A program made the translations under genes and the position numbers. This document shows positions 1-10,883 of a DNA stretch of 64,000 bases, one piece after another; within the stretch, counting starts at the first letter, position 1; every line of letters begins with the position of its first letter. The notes under the pieces are model-generated. The model did not search any database and was not told the DNA's origin. It saw nothing but the letters and a program-made list of their open reading frames with translations. The stretch comes from Naegleria lovaniensis (lineage: Eukaryota; Heterolobosea; Eutetramitea; Acrasida; Naegleriidae), in the NCBI RefSeq assembly GCF_003324165.1, contig NW_025407832.1, forward strand, positions 421,802 through 485,801. Direction: 5' to 3'.

Positions 1-455
1 GCATGTCTTGAATCAGAATTGGTAAATAAAACAACTTTATCCACATTTTGCTTTAATTTTGCTATCATGGAATGTAATTCTTCATCATGTTGCTGAACTC
101 CATTCAATTCAAATCCGGAATGGACATAGTGATAGAATGTTAATGGATCCACGTTGTAGCCTTCTGCTATTAAACCTCTCAATGTGGTTCCATGTTGAAG
201 ATATAAATTAACGCTCTTTTCCTCAGCATTCTCAATTCCGAGCTTTTCCGACAGATATTGGGCAATGCGGTTACGGACATGAATGTTGATACCAGAACTC
301 TTTGGATATAAACAATCGTCTAAATCAAAAAAGAAGTATCGTATCACATGATTGGGTTGGGAGTTTGGTTGTTGTTCTTGCTCGATTGGAGTATCGGATC
401 GAGTGATTGTTTTATCGGAAGATGAAGTTGAGGTAGCTGCTGGTGGTTGAGACAT
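1..455 (-). CDS. HAD-family pyrimidine 5'-nucleotidase-like protein (3' end beyond window)
   Basis: This is a partial gene that starts at the ATG at 455 and runs off the left edge. About 151 residues are visible. After a roughly 35-residue Ser/Thr/Gln-rich leader comes the HAD motif I, FFFDLDDCLYP, whose two Asp residues are the nucleophile and the acid/base in this superfamily. The helical cap region follows (TTLRGLIAEGY) and then motif II, VVLFTNSD. The order and wording match the SDT1/PHM1-type pyrimidine 5'-nucleotidases, which dephosphorylate nucleoside monophosphates in the cytosol. The substrate is inferred from the family only. The start is preceded by AAAAA, the usual context in this window. 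Motifs III and IV lie outside the window. NUP107 ends only 66 bp upstream on the same strand. Confidence 0.85.
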   Translation of the reverse strand, partial: MSQPPAATSTSSSDKTITRSDTPIEQEQQPNSQPNHVIRYFFFDLDDCLYPKSSGINIHVRNRIAQYLSEKLGIENAEEKSVNLYLQHGTTLRGLIAEGYNVDPLTFYHYVHSGFELNGVQQHDEELHSMIAKLKQNVDKVVLFTNSDSRH

Positions 456-521
456 TTTTTGTGTGTGAAAACTCAAAAGAATGTATTGTGGATAACGCGG
501 CCGAGGCGTCGTTTTGAATGT

Positions 522-3396
522 TTATTGTTGCAACAGTAGCGGTTCTTGTACAATGGCATTAAGTTCACAAACACCCATAAGTTTCAAGAATTCAAGTAAT
601 TGCTCCTTTGAAAAGTATTCAAAGAGTGAGAGTGAATCAGAAGCAACTTGGTCAGCCAGTTGCATGCATTCTTCGTACTTCTCTGAGAAGGACAATAATT
701 GATAGAGGCAAAACACGACATCAGGAATACATCGTTGTTTGAGTTCATGGATCAGATGTGGCGGATTGTCATTGATTTGCTCCTGATCAAGAAATCTACG
801 CTCCAAAAATTTAAAATGTTTTTTCACCGCATCCTCTAACAACAAGTCATTCTCTTGGGCCCACTTTTTCAATGTTGTGTTTGTGAATGTGTTGAGCTCT
901 GTTTCGTATTTGATCTTATCTGCTTGACTTTTGAATGTGACATTTTCCATGGTTTTAAATTGAGGCTTTTGTCTTAATTGATTGCTCCATTTGTCATAGG
1001 ACAACATCGTTTCCTTGTAGAGCTTCCAATCATGGTATTCTTGTAGTGATTGTTGTTGTTCTTTCTCGATTGGTGTATCATATTGGTTCTCAAGCTTTGG
1101 ATCAATTGCCTCCTGAAGCTTATTCAAAAGCATTTCAAATGCTTCTAATTTACCTAGCTGAATGAATTCACGCAACAAAGAGTTGCTCTGTGCAAGACAT
1201 TCATATGGACTAATATCTTCAATACATAACCAATCAATCGAGTTGATCTTCTTGATGTCTAATTCTGTGGTGTGTTTTTCGCGAAGCTTATTAAATGGAT
1301 TATTATTGGGGTCAAGGAAAAAGTGAGAATCTAATAAATTAACGTGGGGCATGGCATTGATGCTCTCTGCAGATTGAAGAGATTTTTCAGCTACAATACT
1401 TGCAATTTCAGAAACATTGAGCTGATTTTTCTTTGCTGACGCAATTAACATTCTTCTCAAAACATTATCTCCAGAAATGGTTTTCTCTTTTTCTAATTGC
1501 TCGATTGAAACAATAGCCTCAGCAAAAATTATAGATCGATAGTCATAGTTGTTCATAGTTTCGTGTTTCTCGCTGATAAATCTGGTATAAAATGCTATAT
1601 GTTCATATTGTTTAGTATTCACCAAGTAGTGGATGTACTTGACTAAAATTGCATCCTTTCCACGATCGTTTGTAAATACTACATCCCCACCCATTGATAG
1701 TGTCAAAATAAAATGCGAACTAAATCTTAAAAAGTGTGAAATGTAGCTCATAGATTTTTCAGCAGGATGAATAATAGAATCAAGTAAATATTTGATAAGT
1801 TCAGGAACTTGGTTGCAAATAATGTAAGCTTGAACGACGTGTTGGTAGTGAACAGCTTCTTCTTTGACTTTCTCATTGTTGGACACTCGCAATGATTGAA
1901 GAATTTCATGGAAGCTTCTATTGTTGGAGTTGGTAAAGCTTATAACATCAGCTACGTATTTCTTGTCTTCAGAGTCGCTTGGAACAAATTCAGCAAGTTG
2001 TCTGTTGATGAAATAATTCATAGTTGCCTTACAATAGGCCCATAGATAATCTTCCCAGTCGTTACAAACAGCTAACATTGATGGCAAGTCACCACAAATA
2101 CTACCGTAGATAGCTTTTTCATAGTGATGTATTTCATCGTTGGTCATGTAATCTTCTGATTTTAGCATGGAGATTAATGTGTTAAGGTAAACAAAACGGT
2201 TTTGGTTACCAACGGTTTCAGAGTTTTCTTCCTCAACATTGCCTTCCTTTGATAATAATCTTGGGTTATGGTAAAGCTCCGAACCAGCTATCGTTGCTGC
2301 TCTCCAAAATTGATCGTGCTTACGGCAAAACATTTGTGCATCCTTCATTTGACCTGATCTGACAAGGGCCCAAGTTTTCTTGACAATGAGTCTTTCTTGT
2401 CTCAAATCGTCTTCATTCAGTGTGTTTTGTTTGTAGACAGTGTCAGGATCAATTTGTCTGTCCTTCCTTGAAGTATACATCCAATTTCCTTCGTTTTCAA
2501 TGTCAATCCTCTCTCTAGCGTTTTTCTCAAGCCATTCCACAATAAGCTATTTTGTTGACATTGATAATGGTGTGGTTATTAAATTGTGAAAAATTTTTGC
2601 CATACAGCACAAGTTGATATTACATACACATAGCTTTCTAAATTCTGAGTTTGTTTTCATTCTGTCCACAATTTCTCTGTGACTATTTCTCCACAAAAAA
2701 TCCTTATAATCGGTTTGTTCAGGAAGTTCATATTGCCGTACCATTCTCTTTTCGTCTTCAAAAAGGGTGTAAATCAACCCCCAAGTATATTTTTCCAATT
2801 TTAGAGTATAATATTCTTCTTTCACTTTGAAATGTTGTTCATCGGGTAAGAAGTATGTCTTCTTGTAAATTTCCTCTAACTCCTGCACTCTACAATTCCA
2901 AAAATTAATATTGCAATGATTGTTGAATTTTCACTTACTTTCTTTCACATATTTTCTCATATCGTTTACTTAAAATAATGTGAGATGTTTCGGATTGGTA
3001 ACAGTTCTGCTCCATGATTTCATAAAACTTGGCATCTAGTGCTGTATTACTGTTCTTGATTTCGTGACTCCTATAATTCTTCTCATATATTTCAAAAGCT
3101 TTTTCTCTATCATCATCATCTTCCATTGGATTATTATTCACAACACTTTCGTCTTCATTCACAAGTTGAATCTTCTCATTGTCCTCTCCGTCATCAATAC
3201 GAAGTGTGTCCGATCTTTCATCCTCTTCTTGGTCATTTTGTGTTATTATAAAATCCTCATCTTGCATATTTTCTTCATTGGTTAAATCTAATGGTTGTCT
3301 TTCATCTTCTTCCAGTCCTCCGAGACGTTTGTTGCTTGCTGATGAGGACGTAGCTTGACCCTCGCTCGAAAATAATTTGAAGAAATGTTTGTTCAT
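522..3396 (-). CDS. NUP107: Nucleoporin Nup107/Nup84
   Basis: Three exons, join 3396..2939, 2889..2628, 2546..522, give 914 residues, close to animal Nup107 (about 925). Introns are 49 and 81 nt. The first has a GTAAGT donor and the second a GTATGT donor, and phases agree at both joins. The N-terminal 110 residues are acidic and probably disordered. The rest is an alpha-solenoid with the family hallmark around the third exon start: a WALVRSGQ segment followed by FCRKHDQFWRAA. The protein is a core scaffold member of the Y-shaped Nup107-160 complex of the nuclear pore and binds Nup133 and Nup96 in other eukaryotes. The second and third exons open with GTG codons in frame, which are internal valines, not starts. 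Identification is by family resemblance. Confidence 0.88.
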
Positions 3397-3720
3397 TTTT
3401 TAAAAACACAAAATTTAAAAAAAAAATTTTTTAACATTTATTGGGCGTTCAACGAGTTGTTGTTGTTCTCGCTTGATTTCATCTTCTTCAATCAACAGAA
3501 CGAAGGTTCTCGTGTCTGCAAGCATGCACGTTGATAAACAAGTATTCTCATCATTAGTATTTTAGAAAGGGTATGGTCCTCCTCGTTTCTATTCTTTTCC
3601 TTTCACGCTTGCTTGGCAGCCCTCTCTTTCAACAACGAAGAATGTAATAACTTTTTCTTGTGGTATTCTCTCGTACAATGAATACTTTCAATTTCTTTCT
3701 CTCTGGTCGTGAAAGCAAAT

Positions 3721-3734
3721 GAGAGATATCTCTC
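3721..3734. repeat. 14-bp perfect palindrome GAGAGATATCTCTC
   Basis: The sequence reads identically on both strands. It sits in a stretch with further GA/CT blocks: TCTCTCT just upstream, and an imperfect partner, GAGAGAAGATCTCTCT, about 20 bp downstream. It lies 325 bp upstream of the NUP107 start and 940 bp upstream of the DOCK start. It could be a dimeric transcription-factor site or a chance product of GA-rich DNA. No function is demonstrated. Confidence 0.4.
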
Positions 3735-4091
3735 TTCTGAACGGGACCGAGAGAAGATCTCTCTAGATAGCCAGCTTTCAAAATGGCTCGAATTGTTTAC
3801 AATGTTTTTTTGATGATTTTCTTATTCACGCTTTCATGAATTTAAAGATTGTAGTTGCGTCTTTTGAACTTTAAGAATCATTTGTGCAAATCACACCTTT
3901 TATGAAAGTTTCAACAAGCCTTTCTTGCTAGGAACATGCCACAAACATCACTTCCAGCCACAAATCTCAATAATTATAGAATGACGCACGATGAAAAGCG
4001 CTTGATGATGTGAACCTAGTGTAGTTTCACTTTTGGTGTTCGCATGCCACACCTCTGTGAACGTTCCATTCTTCCTGCTGAGACATGGTTC

Positions 4092-4349
4092 TCATAAGGG
4101 AGATGTTGTCTTTGACCAAATCAAGTCCTTATCGAAACAAGAAGGTGATCTAAAATATTTGCTACATACAGGGAGAATGATAAACAATGAATACCCATCC
4201 TTCATTTGAATTTCACCTCTTGGAGTGATGAGAGGATCAAATGAAGACGATGGGTCAAACTGAACAGTATTATGCTCATAATAATAAGGAGAGAAGAAAT
4301 TGTCCTTAACAAAGTGAGAAGGTTGGATGAAAGTGGCAATTTCTGCCAA
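4092..4349 (-). CDS. Orphan open frame, possibly exons of an unannotated gene or a remnant
   Basis: The minus-strand frame spans about 85 codons and has protein-like composition (SPYYYEHNTVQFDPS, DPLITPRGEIQMKDGY). It has no ATG start: the frame opens with TTG just after a TTTGGCAG acceptor-like site. A GTATGT donor-like site follows the residues FIILP. About 60 bp upstream lies another short open block (LTLKMLDMMKQFYD), flanked by TTTCAG and GTAAGC. The phases of these two blocks do not match across the obvious sites. I therefore cannot assemble a gene. This may be a multi-exon gene with splice sites I have misplaced, a decayed pseudogene, or chance. No family is recognised. Confidence 0.25.
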   Translation of the reverse strand: MAEIATFIQPSHFVKDNFFSPYYYEHNTVQFDPSSSFDPLITPRGEIQMKDGYSLFIILPVCSKYFRSPSCFDKDLIWSKTTSPL

Positions 4350-4671
4350 ACAAGAACTCAGACTATTCGCTTACATCATAGAACTGTTTCATCATATCAA
4401 GCATTTTCAATGTAAGTAACTGACGCTGAAAGGACACCGCTAGTCAAGCACCAATTTGTTGTTTTCCAAGTGGTATTAGTTAGTTGTGAAAGAGGTCAAG
4501 CAACAAAGCCAGCCCAAAATTTGTCGCACATCCTGATCAATAAAACACGAATCATTAAGGTCCACATTTCAAACTTGCTGACACCTGACACTTGATTTCA
4601 AAAATCGAAGAGATTCACATTTTCACAAAAAATTTAGCCTCACGACCCATTACACACTTACATCATCATTA

Positions 4672-7600
4672 ATGGCTCCATGGTCTCGCTTCCCCAATGA
4701 CACTCTCGGCACCGTTCTCTTCTCTCGTGCTGCTGAAGGTCGCTTCCAAATTACACTCAACAAGGGAGATCGTGTTCGATGCCATGCTAAAAAAGATGGT
4801 TGGTATTTGGTAGAATTGGAACGAACAACAACAACAACAACCATTGCTGATACATCATCGCTCACCTCGGTGATGAATGAAAATCATTCATCGTCTTCTG
4901 GTAAAATTTCTCCTCCCACTACGAATGGTAATAATACTAGTAGTAGTAGTAACTCGTCAACCACAACAACAACAACAACCAATAGTGTCAACTCATCATC
5001 CAATGGAGTCAACTCTCCGAGAAGCATTGTGAGAATTCGAGCCTCAAAATTTGGAGGAAGTAGTGGAAATTTGAATAACAACACAGACTCGTCATCATCA
5101 ACAACCACATCACCAAGAGTATCACCAAGAACAACAACCATCACATCATCTAATAATAGTACTACTAGTTCCACAACAACAATAACAAGTCATGGCACTA
5201 GCTCTGCAACCTCCAATGTTTCTGCTTCGTTTATTAAGAATAATTCCAACAACGTTTCACAAAATGGAACCAATTCAGTAGTAGCAGCAGTCAATCGTCA
5301 ACAACATCATGAACCTCATGTTGGAATTTATCCTGGTTCTTTTATTAAATTAGGTATGTTAGTAATAATAATATCATGGTGTGTTCAATTGAATTCGAAT
5401 TAATACTTGACATTTGTGAATTTGATGGTACACTTCACATTCCAATATATTCACATCATCATCATATTGACCATCCACACACACAACAGATTCCGACACT
5501 TCAACATCAACATCAAATGTGAAAAGTAGAAAATTACCAACTTTTCAACAAGCAGTTGAATTTTCGGAGAGCCCTCTCGCTCGTGAGATTTTGCAAGTCA
5601 TTAGAGAATGGTCAAGTGAATTGATTAAACTCCGTAATGAAAATATGATGGAAGAATATCATGCGGTCAAACGTCAAATGGCTATCCTTGTTGGGTTGAG
5701 AAAGAAAATCACAGATTATAACTTCCAAAAAGATGCTGATGAACAACAGAAAGAAGAAATTAATCAGCGAGTCATCAAAGTGATCGAAGAGGGTTCCAGA
5801 AAGTTAAACTTGGACTTGATTGTTCGTGTGAATGATGGTCCTCAAAAAGGTCAACGTGCCAATGAATCGAACACTGCCGTCATTGATCTTTTCAATCAAT
5901 ACTCTGAAGTACAAGAAAAAGAGGATCAATCCAAGAGAAATCGTAAAGTTCGAGAGGAAATGAAACAACTTCGATCTCAACACGATTCATCCAATCCATC
6001 CAACAAGAATCTCATTCAACAAGAAGAGCAGTTTAAAAAGAAGGAAAATGAATTGATTTTAAAGATTGATGAAAACTTCCCAGTGACCGATGCTCTTCAA
6101 CGTGTGAGAATGAGACATGAATTACCAAGAGGAAATGTTCAATTACTCGTTAATGTTGAAGCTTGCATGTTCACATTCGGAGAAGAAGCTGAATTGTACT
6201 TTTCTGTTTACAATTATACTGAAAAGAGATACATTACTGAAGATTTTGCATTTACTGTGACATCTTTGGGAATGCCTCGTGACACTCGCTTAATCACAAA
6301 TTGCAAAGCACTTTTCACAGACATTCCCGAGTCACAGTACCTTCAAGAACTATATCTTGTTGTGAAAATTTATCGTAAAGGTAAAATGCTTTTCGACATG
6401 AAAGCAAATACTAAGAAGCAATTACCAACAGCAACCATGCAAAATTTCCTCCAACAAGGACAAGGTGTAAATCCCAATATTGACGATATTGAAGAAGAGC
6501 CAAGTTATAGACGTCCGTTTTGTGGAACTCTCATGCCAATTACTCCAGAAGTCATTTCAGAACACATGATGAACGAAAAAGATTTCCAACCTGGTACTTT
6601 AATTTTATACACAACACCGAAGGAAGAATTATTTGCCAAGTTGCCTGACATTATTATTGATGGAGGTGGTCCTTTGGAAAGAATTCCACAAGATAAGGCT
6701 ATTGGTGTTGGTATTTCATTGAAATTATTTAACAAACCCATTTCCAAGGTGTTGGAAGAAAATAAGGAAACACTCTCTCCCACGACACAAGTAGCTCTCA
6801 CTAAATGCATCGATTTAACCATTCCTTTCCATCCTAAAGAAGAGAGAAATGATTTATACATCACCATGATGAGAGGAAAATTCACAGAAACTCGTAATAT
6901 CAAGTTATTAGCAAAGATTTATTCGAACTCTGTCAAACAAAGTTTGCCCTGTATTGACAGATATAGTTGTCTCTATAAGACACCATTCACACATTATCAT
7001 AGCTCCATTTTGTATCACGTTCCAAATCCTACATGGAATGATACCATGAAAATTAGTTTGACACCCGATCAAATTCTCAATTCTGTTCTAGTGATTATTC
7101 TTTCCAATTGCACTGCAAAGAAGAAACAATTGACTGAAAAATTTGGTGTTGCGTTCATGAGTATTAAGGATGATATTGGTATTGTCACAAAGGGTGAAAA
7201 CGACACTGGTGTTGTCCATCTTCCAGTTTACAAGTACGTGAAAGATATGGAAAAGACTATCATGGATTATGTTAGTTCTCCATCTAAATTGATTTCAACA
7301 AAAGACGTCATTGCAGTGAGAGTCAAGTTATCTTCAACCATCATGTCACAAGACCCAACTCTGGACACATTCATTCGATGGGAAACTAAACAATATCCTG
7401 CACGATTAATTCTTGACAACTTTGACAAATTGCCATTATCAACTGTTGCTCCATATTGCAAAGTTGTTTGTAACACATTATTTGACATTTTATCAAGAAA
7501 GAAAGATGAAGAGACTTCTAGAGCTGTATTTAACACAGTACTTTCTCTTGCAAACAAGTTGAGATTACCAGAAAATGAAAAGTATTTGGACATGTTCAAA

Positions 7601-10600
7601 GACTACATTACCGATTGCTTTGAACATTCAGATCCAACCATTCACAAATGCTTTTTGGAATGTTTGAGTACTAATTTAGATAGTTTACAAGACATGAAAG
7701 AGTCGGAACAAGAGTCAGGAGAACAGTCCAGTATTACGCTCCTTAAAGAAACTCTTATTGGATTCCCACTGGTTTTACTCTTCCTCACTAAAAATAGAAG
7801 AAATTATGAGAATGAAAAATTGAAGGGTGGTATGACCAATGATGAATATTTCAAATCTGTGAAAGAGGTATTTGAAAAGATCAGTAAGGTTATTTCTGTT
7901 ACAAGTTCTCAAAAACTTTTTGATGCTCAAGATACTGTTCTCAAAATGCTTTCTCCATTCTTCTTCCATGTCACTGAAGAGTTTCCTTCATGCAAAAGGA
8001 AAGACATTGCAGCACTCATTAAGGACTTTATTGAAGCAATTCCAAATACTGGACGTTTGGCAACTGTTGAAGGTAAATTAGGACTTGTCAGACAATGTTG
8101 TTCTTCAGAATTAATGAAATCTCGTGAAACAAGAGCAACAATTCTTCCAATGATTCTCAATCAAGTAGAAAAACAAAGAGTCGTTTCCAATTCTTTGAGT
8201 CGACGTGTTTGTTCAGGAATTTTAGCAGATGCATTAGCAACCATTCAACGAGCGCTCATTCAAAGAGTGGAAGGTTACAGCGATGTGAAAAAAGATATCT
8301 ATTTATTCCTTTCAAAATTGCCATACATTCGAGTCATATTTAATGAACTCACAAGAGAAAGTCAAGAGGCAGAACAACGAATTTCAAGATTTGGCAAACG
8401 TGACGATTTGGAATCTTTCCAAGAACAACGAGAATATGAAAGAATTCAACAAACTCGTGCTCAACTCTTCTCCGTTGTTCTCTGTATTTTATATCTCACT
8501 GACTTTGACATGATTAATGACTACTTCCAACGAGATTTCACAGAAGAGGAAAAACTTCTCATTCAACAATACAAGGATGAAGAAATTCAAGAATTAACAC
8601 AAGACAAAACTCAAGGAGGTCTCATGAAAAAACGTGTGCTTCCAACCAAGGATGATCCATCGGCCAAAGTTCGAACCAAACGTGTACTTGACATTTTCGA
8701 ATTAATTGAATCCATGATTGATGATCCACCCATTCCAGAATATTGGATTGCATTCAACGTCTTTTCATTCCATACTTCCATGAAAACGATTCAAATCTTT
8801 TCTGAATACTTACAGAAACATCATGTGAAAAGTTTCGACTCCAAGTTATGGAATCGACTCTTTGATTTGTATTATCGATTTGCATTGTGTCCTCGATTGC
8901 AAATTGAAAAATTCTCCCTCTCCAAACAAACCAAATTTAATTTACATGGTGATTTGAGAGTGGATTGTGTCATGTTATTCAGAAAGATTTTTGAAAGTTT
9001 ATCTCAAGACCATCAATATTACTTTGTACCAGATTTAATTGATCGAGTATTGAGACTTGCAGCATCCATTCCAAAACAAGAAATCTACATTCAAACTCTC
9101 AATATTTATTACAACATTTTGAAACTAGAATTCCAATCAGAAAAGAGTTTGAAACACACTCAAGGTCTCACTGCTGTCGTTTTTGACGAATTTATTGTCA
9201 ATGACAAACTCGTTGATGATAAATTCAAAGAATTCTTTGTTGAAGTTCTTGACGAACGTTTCGATAAGGATGAATTACTCAAAACAGAAGGTAAACAATT
9301 CATGAATCAAACGAAACGATTTATGGAACTTGTCGCTTCTGTGAAAAGATTCACAGACGATCAAGAAGATCAAAAAACAAGTGCTCTCCTTCGTGTCATG
9401 CAATACGTTGCCACCACTCAACAAGAAGAAATTTATTTCAAATACATTCACATGCTCGCCAAAATTCATGAAAATAATTCAAATTTTGTCGAAGCAGGAA
9501 TGGCCCTATTGAAACACGCTGAAAAATTATCCTTCCTACTCAATGCCAATACCTTACAAAACAAAGTATTACCTGCTCTGTCTGCAGAATATCCTGAAGA
9601 ATTTGAATTTCGACGAAAGGAAAAACTCTATTTACAAGCCATGAAATATTTCGATTTAGGTAAGGATTGGGAACGTGCCATCAAACTCTCTCGTGAACTT
9701 GCTCCCATCTACGAGTCGAAAACGTTTGAGTACAAGAAATTGTCCGATCTCATGCGTTCACAGGGAGAGTGGTTCCAAAAAATTTTCGAACAAAAACGAT
9801 TCTTTGCTTCGTATTTCTTTGTAGGATATTATGGAAAAGGTTTTGAACCTTATGGATTGCAAAATAAGGAATATATTTATAGAGGAAATGAAGCAGAGAG
9901 ATTGGTGGATTTCACAGATCGAATTACAAAACGTTTTCCAAATGCGGAATTGATTAAACCTCTGGAAGATGCACCTGAAGAGAAGAAACAAGCAGAAGGA
10001 CAATATATTCGAATTATTACTGTATATCCTTCTTCATATAAGGATGTTGAAACGAAATGCACAAGTGTGGCACGTGAAATGAATGTTTCAAAGAATATTA
10101 CTTCGTATGAATCCTTTAATGACATTCGAATTTTCAAATTAGGAAAAACCTATCGAGGACATCCTGATGACAAGAAGATGAATGAGATTCGAGATTTGTA
10201 TACAGAATTTACATTCTTTATTATTGATAGCAATAAGGAATCGGTAAATGATCAATTGAGAAGAAGTTTCATCAAACCCATTTCACAACTCAATGATGAC
10301 ATTCATCACGATAAGGATTTGAATGTGGAAATTGTCATGACTGGTGACTCATTCCCAACAGTTGTGAGAAGAAAACCAATCATTTCTCGTAAACAAGTCA
10401 TTTTGAATCCAATTGAAAATGCTATCAAAAATATTGAAGATAAGAATGTCGATTTGAATGAACTTGTGTTGAATCATATGGTGGACACTAAGCCAGATAC
10501 CAAGCAATTATCCATGTCTTTGAATGGTACCATCGATGCTGCTGTTCATGGTGGTATTAACAAGTATATTAGTGCTTTCTTTGTTGAGGATTGGATTAAA

Positions 10601-10837
10601 GAAAATCCAGATCAACTGCCAAATGTCAAGAGGTTGCAAAAGGCACTAGGAGATCAGCTGCAAGTTTTGGAGAGGGGTTTGGAAATGTACAGAAAGTTTG
10701 GAAGTGCTCAAACCAAGGCACACGTTGATCACTTGTCTGTCATGCATAACAACATGAAGGAACAATTAGCAGAGATTCTCAGTTTTGACTTTAAATCTTA
10801 TTTGGGAGCAGAAAAACGAAAGAGTGTGGTTCGTTAG
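4672..10837 (+). CDS. DOCK-family Rho/Rac guanine nucleotide exchange factor
   Basis: Two exons, join 4672..5353 and 5490..10837, encode 2009 residues. The intron is 136 nt with a GTATGT donor and ACAACAG acceptor. Phase is 1 and the junction reads FIKL-DSDTS. Order of parts: a split SH3 (about residues 12-48 and 217-227), a helical region like the ELMO-binding segment of Dock180, the DHR-1 C2-like domain (about 680-825) and the C-terminal DHR-2 exchange domain (about 1555-1995). The SH3 plus helical front places it with the Dock180 (A/B) group, which activates Rac with ELMO. It probably controls actin-based motility or phagocytosis in this amoeba. The frame opening at 5519 begins with GTG and is inside exon 2. 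Convergent with the copper ATPase, with 46 bp between stop codons. Confidence 0.9.
4825..5300 (+). repeat. Low-complexity triplet-rich coding tract inside the DOCK SH3
   Basis: This tract is rich in ACA, ACC, TCA and AAT/AAC codons and encodes about 155 residues of Thr, Ser and Asn runs. It includes several (ACA)n micro-repeats, for example near 4828 and 4960. It lies between the GWYLVELE and VGIYPGSFIKL halves of the SH3 domain. The opposite strand shows a long open frame here only because of the triplet bias. Confidence 0.75.
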
Positions 10838-10883
10838 AATTCCAGAATTGTTGGCAATTAAAAAACTATTTTTATTGAACTTT

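Larger units (their letters stand above)
3397..4671. other. Long divergent intergenic region between NUP107 and DOCK
   Basis: At 1275 bp this is the longest gene-poor stretch in the window. It separates two divergently transcribed genes and so holds both promoters. I see CT/GA-rich blocks and a GAGAGATATCTCTC palindrome near 3721. There is also a protein-like open frame on the minus strand at 4092-4349, listed separately. No tRNA or conserved RNA fold was recognised. Confidence 0.6.

Noticed and set aside
522-702. Plus-strand frame at the 3' end of NUP107
   Set aside because: It lies wholly over conserved NUP107 coding sequence on the other strand and has no family resemblance.
4884-5174. 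Minus-strand 96-codon open frame rich in Leu/Val/Asp
   Set aside because: It is the mirror of the Thr/Ser/Asn triplet-repeat tract in DOCK exon 1; the composition follows from the repeats.
5519-5521. Start of the DOCK protein at 5519
   Set aside because: The codon is GTG and an upstream exon encoding an SH3 joins in phase.
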